NCBI GenBank assembly: GCA_028564705.1 | Contig: JAPXFQ010000778.1 | Span: 405,662 to 469,661, forward strand | DNA length: 64,000 bases | Reading direction: 5' to 3' | Origin: Apricaphanius iberus | Taxonomy: Eukaryota > Chordata > Actinopteri > Cyprinodontiformes > Aphaniidae | Shown here: positions 33,854 through 42,867 of the stretch, one piece after another | Position numbering within the stretch: the first letter of the stretch is position 1 | Layout of the letters: each line of letters begins with the position of its first letter | Translations under genes and position numbers: made by a program | Notes under the pieces: generated by a model | Seen by the model: only the letters and a program-made list of their open reading frames with translations | The model's database searches: none | Told to the model about the DNA's origin: nothing

Positions 33854-34549
33854 AATCTCTTCAAATTCCTTTGCGAAGGCTCGCCCGTTACCGGTAATTG
33901 GCGGAAGGTTTCCAACTGACTGGTCCCATCTTTATCGCTCCAGCCAAGGAAAACAAGCATTGTTCCATTCTCTCCGGCCACTTCAAGCATTGGTAAAGTC
34001 TGAACCACATCGCTAACATCATTTTCAGTGTCTCTTACCTTACAGCTGTTGCACGTGGTAGCTTTTCGTGTTCTTGTTGCAGGTGGAGATGATGGCTGCT
34101 GGGGCGGTTTCTTCACCCGCTGATCTGCGTTGCGATAGGTCCAAACGCAGGCTATTCTGGTAATTCCTCCTCCGATGGTGGCTGTGGCAACAATCGTTTT
34201 GCAGACTCTGCTGGTCTGCTTTCTGTTGTGTCCGAATCATTCAACAGCATCTTCAGACAGTCAAAGTGGTGTTTGGCTCTCTCCAGAGCAGGGTCAGCTA
34301 GATAGGCTGTAGTTTCTAGCTGTGTCCTCTGAGGCTCTGCTTTCATCGGGGTCTCTCCACGTACCATTGGCTGACTGGGGCCCGCCTTTGCTAGTTTGGG
34401 ATAGACTGCTGCTCCTGTCCGTTCTGGTGTAGCAATCGTCTGTTGGCTTCTCAGAGGAGCGGAGTCCAGATCAAGGTCAGGATTGGCTAACTTGAAAGCT
34501 TACAGACCTGGAAATGACTGTTTGGCAGAATCATATGGTGGGGGCCTTG
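33854..34549 (-). pseudogene. ERV gag: middle domain and capsid N-terminus
   Basis: Minus-strand frames read FDCLKMLLNDSDTTESR (about 34270), then after a frame break SCKVRDTENDVSDVVQTLPM and EVAGENGTMLVFLGWSDKDG. They continue toward the capsid frame beyond the L2 fragment. Pro/Ser-rich linkers fit the region between matrix and capsid. It is split from the matrix part by a hAT element. Confidence 0.65.
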
Positions 34550-35944
34550 TAGGGTTGTGCCGATGAACGATGTCATCGTCCACCATCGTGATGCCACGCC
34601 TCCCACCCTGTCAGACACGCACTAATCCTTTAGTCTCTTCTATAGTTTAACTAAAATCTTTGCATCTACCGCTCTGTAAACATTGAGAATATAACTAACT
34701 AATGAGTGTAGCACAGTGGAAAATATTTGTATATATTTTTTCATTTATTTTGTGTGGTTTGAGTGTGTGGATTTGGTGTGTTTTGCATTAGTTTCCCTCT
34801 GTGAAACTCACAAAAAAAGAAGAAAAAAGAATTGATCTGGATGATTCAGGACAAGGAGCGCAGCAACCAGCTGCTTTGTTACAGCTGCACAAAACTTGTT
34901 AAGCTGAACATAAAAAGAGCCGAGGCAGGAGGGCACAGACTGATCCCAATGGCCGAACACCACGAGCGATTACCGCGCACTAGAGCTGAAGATCTTAACC
35001 GAACCCGAACTCTTTAGCACGATAATTTATATTAAAGCGCTGCATTATTCCCAATCTACCAGTCAAGATGTTACCGGCACACAGCATGTCATGATGGTAA
35101 AGACCCACTCCTCTCAGATGAACTCACAGAAAATGCTGAAGAATAAATGCACTATTCTAGTGGAAAATGTGGGGTTTAATCGGTTCAAGCTATAATAAGC
35201 TGCCAATCCAAATATACTCTTGAACTCTCTCTGGTTCAGGTCAGTTCGGGGCCAACTTTTAAGGCCCGATTACAGCTCTAACAAGTCTCCGGCGGCAGAC
35301 AGTCAGAGCGAAGCTGATAATTACCGTTTCACCTGTTTTGAGAAACGAGCATAGATGGCCACAAACATTGCACTATGCGAACTATGAGTCAAGGCTGCGC
35401 GGATATCGGTGCCTCCCCTTTGTTCTCCAGCTGCTTTTGGCTGAAATGGGGAATGATAGCTTCAAAGGAGATCAGCTGTTCACCTGTCAGCTGATGTAGT
35501 GGTGTATGCTTGATTGGAAGAATTTATATTAAGACTTTTACATGGAAGGAGAACAACCTGGTGTGAGTTTATTAAGTATGACTTAGTCATCTTTTTTAGA
35601 AGGTAAAGGAATGATGTCCGTTTTTCAGTTTAAAGCTCTGAAAAGGTCCGGCACGATGCCGAAATCCATGTGCTCATAAAACTGAGTATGACTTAAAATC
35701 CATACTCCCAGCAACTCACAAACTGCTTGTGTAAGTGTAGTAAAGTAACTAAAGCACCGTTTAAAAAATTAAAATGTTATTTTTTTTTGTTGCTGTGTTT
35801 TAAGTACTTTTTAGGCTGGTGTGAAGAGATAAATGGAAAAACAAAAGTAACTAACTAACCCCTACCCAACGATGTCATCGTCCATCACAATGTTTTACTG
35901 TCAACATCGTTAACTCTCAATTTGGTGGACATCGCCCAACCCTA
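34550..35944. mobile_element. Non-autonomous hAT (TAGGGTTG ends)
   Basis: 1,395 bp with inverted ends TAGGGTTGTGCCGATG and CATCGCCCAACCCTA. A perfect 8-bp duplication GGGCCTTG (34542-34549, 35945-35952) flanks it. Both subtermini contain ACGATGTCATCGTCCA in direct orientation. No transposase frame is evident, and removing it rejoins retroviral gag. Confidence 0.9.
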
Positions 35945-35952
35945 GGGCCTTG

Positions 35953-36396
35953 CATATCTTTTGTAATTCTACACTTTTGCTTAGCGTCAGGACAAGGAGG
36001 TTTGACGTCTGTGTGTAAGTGTGGAGTGGTGTCTGTGCGTGAAGTGTCTAACGGTGGAGCTGACGGCTGAATGTCTGTGTGTGCAGGAAACTTATCAGAA
36101 TGAATCTTAATCTTTTTGCGTTTGGGTTCTAGCGATGCATTACCGCAGCACCCAGAAACCTCACCAGAAATATCTAGACCCCCGCCCAACTTCTTAAAGT
36201 CGGCTTTCCGCTCACACCAAACCGCTTCGTCTTTCCACACTCACAAGACACGTTTTTGTTTCTCAATCTGTTTATATGAAGCTACCCGCAAGAAAGCCTT
36301 GGATAATAATCTCCCTCTTCGAAGATTAATTTCTGCTCTATTTTTTCAATTTCTGCAATGTCAAGACTACCCCCGACCGGGAAATTCCATTTAGAA
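35953..36396 (-). pseudogene. ERV gag matrix-like N-terminus
   Basis: The minus strand starts near ISKWNFPVGGSLDIAEIEKI (about 36390-36330), typical of a retroviral matrix start. A frameshift near 36290 leads to VASYKQIEKQKRVL, a stop, and then VWKDEAVWCERKADFKKLGG. A Pro/Thr-rich linker runs to 35953. No LTR or primer-binding site was found upstream (36400-36690). Confidence 0.6.
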
Positions 36397-36689
36397 ATCC
36401 AAAAGTGAACAAATTCTAAACATTATTTTCCGTACTTATCTCACATTGAACGACAGACAGCGCTGTCGGGAGCCGAAAGGCTGGATTTTGCTTATCCCAT
36501 TGTGCAAAGAGAATGAAACTCAGAAAAAAACTTAATTAATCTTTTAATTAAGTTAATTAAATATTTTTAGAGTGAAATAATATTGAAACTCAGCACAGCA
36601 TTATGTTTACTAAAACCACAACACTGCACTTTTTTTAAATTAGCCAGATTAATGAAAATGTAATTATAAAACAGGAAATCTCCATCACC

Positions 36690-37716
36690 GGGTAATGGGT
36701 CCCTCCTCACTGACCAAGGAAAGGAGTTTGTGAACCAGGTGAAATTTGTAAAAAAGTTTTTCCTACCACCATAATATGAAAATATATAATGGTTTCAAGC
36801 CAAGTCTACTCATGAACCTGCAGCTCAACGACAGCATTTTCTCGAGTGCGTACCACCCCCAGGGCAACGGACAGGTTAGCATTTAGATATCTAATCTTAG
36901 ATATATAATGTTGAATAACTCCTGTGGAATCAGTTGTGCTTATTTATCTATCATACAAAACAATTCAAAGTACCAGAGGACAAACCAGAACATCAAGCGG
37001 GCTCTCAGAAAGTACATCAACCAGAACCATGATGACTAGGATGTCCACCTTGCTGCTGTGGTCTATGGCATCAACACTGCAAAGCAGGGATTCTTGCACT
37101 GACACTTTGTATATGACATGTTGCACTACTTGTACGATGCTTTACAGTGTAGAATCTTTTTACAAATTTGTTTTTAAACTTCCATCCACTATCTGCCACT
37201 TGTTCCGGGGTCGGGTCACGCGGGCAGCAGCTTCAGAATAGAGACCCAGACTTTTCTTTTCCCCTGGCACGTGGGCCAGTTTTTAAACTCAACTTTTAAA
37301 AATGGTTATTGACAAGTGCAAGAGAGAATTAACTAATTGAGAGATTTTATGTGATCAGCTCTCCACCAGCCACAGCCCCTATTTCCTGCTCTTCCACCAT
37401 CATCCACATGTTCCTGCTGTGATGAATGCCTGTCCCATGGATGACAACTTTGAGGCTGCCAACCCAGAGGAGGACATTGACTCAAGAGTTGAGGAGATAA
37501 ATGTTTTGAATGAAATGGTCTGTATTTGCAGGGAGCTGACTGACAGGGAGAGGAGATCCATTGAAGAAAAAATGGAGAATGTTGTTCCTAAAATGCTCAC
37601 TTTTTAATGTGTATCTAACACTTTTTATCCTTCTGTATATTTTACAGGTTCTTCCAGCATTGAGAAGGCACAGGACATCCAGAGGAAGACCTTCGGTATA
37701 CAAAAGAGGAAGCAGG
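36690..37716 (+). pseudogene. Integrase-like (Ginger/KRBA2-like) transposase exons
   Basis: Plus-strand pieces of a retroviral-type integrase as found in Ginger-like DNA transposons: SLLTDQGKEFVNQ (about 36700-36740), then NLQLNDSIFSSAYHPQGNGQ (about 36820-36880). Next come TNQNIKRALRKYINQNHDD and DVHLAAVVYGINTAKQGF (about 36980-37100). Then NACPMDDNFEAANPEEDIDS (about 37425) and, after a TTTACAG acceptor at 37647, IEKAQDIQRKTFGIQKRKQ with a GTAAGG donor. These are consecutive parts of one integrase core and C-terminus. Stops show decay. The catalytic blocks upstream are missing. Confidence 0.6.
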
Positions 37717-37931
37717 TAAGGCTACTGAACCATATTTAGGTTGACACTAAAGAAATCTTTTGTTTTTGTTTTGGGCTCTTTCAATGGCCAAGTGTCTTCT
37801 TTGGCTAGATTGTCTAAAAGCAGCCTCGTTTCCAGGCTTAAAGTTTCAGCAGGGAGCCTTGTTTTAAGGCTCCTTCATTTATTTATTCATTTTTTGCAAA
37901 CATTTGATTTGTGTGTTATTCTCTACAATGT

Positions 37932-38240
37932 CAGGAAAGTATCAGCCTTCATTGACCCTGGATCCTGGGTGGAGAAAACCGGAAAAGATCTGGAGGTATG
38001 TTTTCAGTCCAAAAGTTTGAAATCTCATCAAGTACACAATAATACAATAAAAAGTATCTGCTGCATGTGAGATCTCCTCATTTAAGAACACACTGTTCCA
38101 TTTTCAGTTCTTTCCTTAGTCCACAGGAAACAGCTGCGGCATCTTCATGCTGAGGGTGAGCACTGCCTGTCCTTACTTGGATATAACGTTTCAACATGTT
38201 AAAGTTTTCTTTTCCTTTACAGTATGCTCTCCGCTGAATT
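37932..38240 (+). pseudogene. Possible Ulp1/C48-like protease exons
   Basis: An exon-like piece at about 37936-37995 ends at a GTATG donor. A second piece, about 38120-38155, reads STGNSCGIFMLR before a GTGAGC donor, and the next (acceptor TTTACAG at 38220) continues YALR and a stop. The NSCGIFML string fits the catalytic-cysteine region of Ulp1-type SUMO proteases (x-D-C-G-x-F). The motif is short and no His or Asp block was found, so this is tentative. Confidence 0.35.
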
Positions 38241-38400
38241 TCACAGAGGTAAGTTTTTTCATAAATTGCCAAAAAGAATCCCTGTGCCAGTCTCCTGTCG
38301 TGATAAAGATTATTTGAAGACAATTGTTTTTCCGGTCCTCGTATTTCTGTAACTTAATGTAAAAATTTTCATCATAGTCACCTGACCTATATTTCACAGT

Positions 38401-38736
38401 TACCAGCATGTGTCCTCATTGACATATTGGAAGAGGTTGTCCTTCAGGGAGGGGATGCAGCCATCTTCAAACTGGCTCTGGTTCAGAGACCTTGTGTCTA
38501 CTGAATATTTCCGAAGACAAGCACACTTCAAGTGGCTTCACAGTAAGGGCTTCAATAAATTGGAGTATGAACAATTATTTGTTGCTGTTGTCACAGGTTT
38601 TTCAGTGGCTACATGTAAATATTGTTTTTTGCTTCTCCTGCTTTCCACAGGCGTTTGCACCTGGAGCAGATTCTCACAAAAGTGCAGGGAAAAGTACTTT
38701 AAAATGTACTCTTTTGAGATCTGCAGACAATGTTAA
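38401..38736 (+). pseudogene. Unidentified exon pair, likely transposon-associated
   Basis: The first exon-like stretch includes FRDLVSTEYFRRQAHFKWL, followed by a possible donor at CAG/TAAGGG. The second, about 38650-38735, reads WSRFSQKCREKYFKMYSFEI and ends in a CxxC-like RQC. I recall similar unnamed segments in multi-copy fish proteins but cannot name the domain. Confidence 0.35.
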
Positions 38737-39027
38737 GATCTGTACAAACACTGTCCCTCTGGTATGCAACACTGCACAATTTTATGTTTTTGTCATTACA
38801 GACAATAAAAATCTCAGCAAAGCATGACATCATGAAAACCATAGTGCTTGTAACCCATTGTTCTGTTTTTTATGTTATTTACACGATATGTTGGCACAGG
38901 TAATAGAGGAGAACTGAGGGCCTTTTACTCAGATGAGATGTCCCCAGGCTACTGCAGACATTTTTCACAGCCAAATTAACTGTTATTAGTGTTTTATCCT
39001 TTTGAGAAGAAATTAGGAAAACCTGAG
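38737..39027. other. No recognised feature
   Basis: AT-rich sequence between the unidentified exons and the Tc1 element. I see no coding or repeat structure. Confidence 0.4.
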
Positions 39028-39029
39028 CT

Positions 39030-40658
39030 ACAGAGCATCTGGAAAGTATTCACAGAGCTTCACTTTTTCCACTTTTTCATGTTGCAGCCTCATTCCAAAA
39101 TGGATAAAATTCATTTTTCCCATAACATTCTAAACACAACACCTGATAATGATAATGTGAAAAAAGTGTCTTTGAAATTTCTGCAAATTTACTGTTTAAT
39201 AAATAGAAATAAAATAAAAAACTTGAGAAATCACATGTACATAAGTATTCACAGCCTTTGACATGAAGCTCAGAATTGAGCTTAGGTGCGTTCTGTTTCC
39301 ACTGATCATCCTTGAGGTGTTTCAGCAGATTAATTGGAGTCCACCTGTGGTAAATTAAGTTCATTGGACATTATTTGGAAAGGCACACACCTGTCTATAT
39401 AAGGCCCCTGGGTTGACAGTGCATGTCAAAGCACAAACCAAGCATGAAGACAAAGGAATTGGGTGTACTGTACACCCCGAGACCGGATTGTCTTAAGGCA
39501 CAAGGCTGGGGAAGGTTACAGACACATTTCTGCTGCTTTTAAGGTTCCAATGAGCACAGTGGCCTCCAAAATCCGTAAGTGGAAGAAGTTTGGAACCACC
39601 AAGGCTCTTCCTAGAGCTGGCCGGCCTTCTAAGCTTAGTGAACGGGGGAGAAGGGCCTTGGTCAGGGAGGTGACCAATAACCCGATGGTCACTTAGTCAG
39701 AGCTCCAGCATTGCTCTGTGGAGAAAGGAGAACCTTCCAGAAGGACAACCATCTCTGCAGCAATCCACCAATCAGGCCTGTATGGTAGAGTGGCCAGACG
39801 GAAGCCACTCCTTAGTAAAAGGCACATGGCAACCCACCTGGAGTTTGCTAAAAGGCACCTTAGGGACTCTCAGACCATGAGAAAAAAAATCCTCTGGTCT
39901 GATGAGATAAAAATTGAACTCTTTGCATTGAATGCTAGGCGTTACAGGCACCGCTCATCACCAGGCCAATACCATGGCATCATCATGCTGTGGGGATGTT
40001 TTTCAGCGACAGGAACTAGAAGACTAGTCAGGATAGAGGGAAAGATTAATGCAGCAATGTACAGGGACATCCTGGATGAAAACCTGCTTCAAAGCGCTCT
40101 TGACCTCAGACTGTGGCCGACGGTTCACCTTTCAGCAGGACAATGACCCTAAGCTCTCAGCCAAAATAACGAAGGAGTGGCTACAGAACAACTTGGTGAA
40201 TGTCCTTGAGTGGCCCAGCCAGAGCCCAGACCTAAACCCAATTGAACATCTCTGGAGAGATCTGAAAATGGCTGTGCACCGACGCTTTCCATCCAACCTG
40301 ATGGAGCTCGGAGGTACTGCAAAGAGGAATGGGCAAAACTACCCAAAGATAGGTGTGCCAAGCTTGTGGCATCATATTCAAAATGACTTGAGGCTGTAAT
40401 TGCTGCCAAAGGTGCATCAACAAAGTACTGAGCAAAGGCTGTTAATACAGTATGGTAGATGTGATTTCTCAGTTTTTTTGTTTTTTTTATAAATTTGCTA
40501 CAATCTAAACATTTCTTTTTACATTGTCATTATGGGGTGTTGCGTGTTGAATTTTAAGGGAAAAATGAATTGAATCTATTTTTGTATAAGGCTGTAACAT
40601 TAAAAAATGTGGAAAAAGTGAAACGCTGTGAATACCATCTGGATGCAATGTATCTCTG
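39030..40658 (+). mobile_element. Tc1/mariner element
   Basis: 1,629 bp flanked by TA (39028-39029, 40659-40660). Ends CAGAGCATCTGG...TATTCACAG and the inverted CTGTGAATACCATCTGGATG form diverged TIRs that include CACTTTTTCCAC. It contains a damaged Tc1 transposase. Confidence 0.9.
39446..40399 (+). pseudogene. Tc1-like transposase, broken
   Basis: Paired helix-turn-helix region: RIVLRHKAGEGYRHISAAFK, then WKKFGTTKALPRAGRPSKLS (39463-39640). A TAG stop at 39694 interrupts it. The next frame (39718-40146) has [20 protein letters not shown] and [12 protein letters not shown] with the first Asp region. A frameshift near 40120 leads to [20 protein letters not shown] (second Asp) and SPDLNPIEHLWRDLK (Glu) by about 40262. 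All parts of a DDE Tc1 transposase are recognisable, but the stop and shift prevent expression. Confidence 0.92.
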
Positions 40659-40910
40659 TAGTTGTGCTTATATAGCCTTAGATGACAGTCTGACCAAATT
40701 TCTTCATTCCGCATCTTTTCTCGCCGACTCTCCAGTTGCATTATGTGTAGGTAATTCAGGTGTTAACCTGCTTTTTTCTGTATTTTTCTCCCCATAGAAG
40801 GTACATCTGGTCTGGTGCTCTGCTGAGCTGTGATGCCCTATAGACGAGTGGGATGGTTCTCTAGTAACTGAACCTTCTGTGTTCTGTTATCAACTGTTTA
40901 GCTTCTTTAA

Positions 40911-41957
40911 AGGGGGTATATCATGTAAAATCAAGTTTTTGGAGTTTTCCACCATATGGTAGTGCAATTTTCTCATAAAACAACCCACCAGAGTGGTTTT
41001 TCGCTTAATTCACGCATGTCTGAGTAAGCCTCATGAATTTTGCTCTCTGAGCAGCTGCCCCTCCCTCTCCTAGAATTCAACTGAGTGTTAAACTAGTGAC
41101 ATCACTGGTTGAAATTGAGTGCTAGAGGTGTGTTCACCGCCCCTGCAGGCAGAGCGGCTTACCCCAGATAGATTTTCAGACACCCTTGTCCTTCTTACAG
41201 CTAATGGCTGCTTCGGTTTTTGGCAGCTTAAATCATTTTTTTTTGTTGGCTTTTTTACTTTCTCTGTGAAAACGCCCATTTGGATGCATGAATTACAGGA
41301 TTTCATTCTACATTCCTAAAAAACAGCAGCTGGATCAAAGAACAAAGATGCCTGATGGACAGAAAATTAACTGGCTACATGCTAATGCTAATGTGTGTTA
41401 GACATTTATCAAGCTGCTAATGTGATTTTATAAAAGCAATGTGTGGTTAATTAATTGATCTGTAGCATCTCAGAATGTTCAGTAAAAAGGTGCAAACAAC
41501 ATCTACGGCTTTTTTATATACTGGGCTGGAAAGATTTGATAACTAGACTCAGCTATGTTGCGCTCGGCTCCGTCTAAAGCCTAGAGATTTTGCAAATGAA
41601 ATAGGCTTCATTGACTCGTTTTTTTACAAATAAAAATAAAATAAACCAAACGTCTGAGCCCTTAATATAACAGAGGTTTATTGTGGTACTCTGTGTTTTT
41701 GTGATGACGCTTAGCACTGTTTGTTTCAGTTTGCTCTGCTCCTTGCTGTGAAGTGCAGCGGAGCAGAGCGTAGCGGGGGGTGCAGGAGGAGGATTAATCG
41801 AGAAAGGAGCCGTTTTACTTCGTGGTCAAATGTTAACTACAGGATACAAGTTAAATTTCAGGACAAATTAGTACTATATAACACCAACGGTAGCATTTTA
41901 TCATATATATGTCCATTCCAGAAGTTGAAAGCTGTAAAATAGCATGATACAGCCCAT
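40911..41957. mobile_element. TTAA-flanked MITE (Kolobok/piggyBac type)
   Basis: 1,047 bp between TTAA sites (40907-40910, 41958-41961). Inverted ends are AAAGGGGGTATATCATG and CATGATACAGCCCATTT. No transposase coding. Between the Tc1 end and this element (40661-40906) I see nothing definite. Confidence 0.72.
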
Positions 41958-41961
41958 TTAA

Positions 41962-42835
41962 TGTAGAAAGTATTCCTGGTCCAGTTCTGTTGTTCTGTGT
42001 TTCTGTTCTGTGTTCTTCAACCCCCAGACGGTCGTGGCAGATTACTGCTTGCACTGAGCCGGGTTCTGCTGCAGGTTTCTTCTTGTTAAGGGGGAGTTTT
42101 TCCTCTCCAATGTTGCTTCATGTTTGCTCAGTGTGAGAGATTACTGAGGAATTGCTGAGGTTCAAGCCTGCATGTACGGGGCGCAACTGCAAGGCAATGA
42201 CATGACGCAATCTTCTGAGATTCCTTAGATTAGACATTTTTGAAAAGTAAAGGTAATGAAGTGAACAGAGGTGGGTAGAGTACCCAAGTACTTAAGTAAA
42301 AGTGAAATTAGCTGTCCAAAACAGTACTTGCATGAGACTAAAAACGTATTTTGGTTTAAAAAAAAGCCGAAAAACTGAGTGACATTTGATTTTCGTTTTT
42401 TTTTTAAACAATGTTTTCAGACATACAAATATAGTAAGATATAGAGAGATAAATGAAAAAAATGACAGAAATATAATTTAAGTAAAATAACTTTATTTCT
42501 CAATATAATACTAATACTGCAGATTTTAGAACAAAGTAAAAAGTAAATTCACTGACAATTTAAGTTTTGTTTATTTTTACTGTACCTCAAAATGACAGAA
42601 AATTACATAACCTTGATGTTGTAAAGCTACTCTTAAAAGTATGTTTTTCTAAAAAGTTACTTAAGTAAATGTAACTGAGTAATAGTAAGTGGTTACTACC
42701 CACCTCTGGGAGTAGAGTAATAGTTTTGAAACTGTTGCATATTAAAATGTTCTTTTTTCCAGTTATCATATTTGCCTTAAGATTACATCTGTTGAGAATC
42801 CTCGCTATAAAAATAAAGTACACTGAACTTAATTG
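41962..42835 (+). mobile_element. Old L2 3' end, split by a hAT
   Basis: Diverged L2 3' UTR: TTCTGTGTTCTTCAACCCCC, GAGCCGGGTTCTGCTGCAGG, and a tail ending AAAGTACACTGAACTTAATTG. A small hAT (42266-42708) interrupts it. It is clearly more decayed than the other L2 copies. Confidence 0.72.
42266..42708. mobile_element. Small hAT-like MITE
   Basis: 443 bp with inverted ends CAGAGGTGGGTAG and CTACCCACCTCTG. The 8-base flanks (GAAGTGAA, GGAGTAGA) are only partly alike, so the target duplication has decayed. The interior is AT-rich, with AAGTAAA-type motifs and no coding. Confidence 0.72.
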
Positions 42836-42867
42836 AAAGTGTTGAAAGTGTTGGCTCTCTTCATCCT

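Larger units (their letters stand above)
28353..36396 (-). mobile_element. Endogenous retrovirus, partial, heavily interrupted
   Basis: A minus-strand provirus remnant. The order from 36396 downward is matrix-like gag, capsid, nucleocapsid, protease, the pol N-terminal region and RT, ending at the start of RNase H where L2 copy 2 cuts in. Integrase, env and paired LTRs are not seen. Insertions inside are a hAT (34550-35944), two L2 3' ends and an LTR-like block (29766-31234). The RNase H sequence resembles gamma/epsilon-type retroviruses of fish. Many frame breaks make it defective. Confidence 0.85.
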
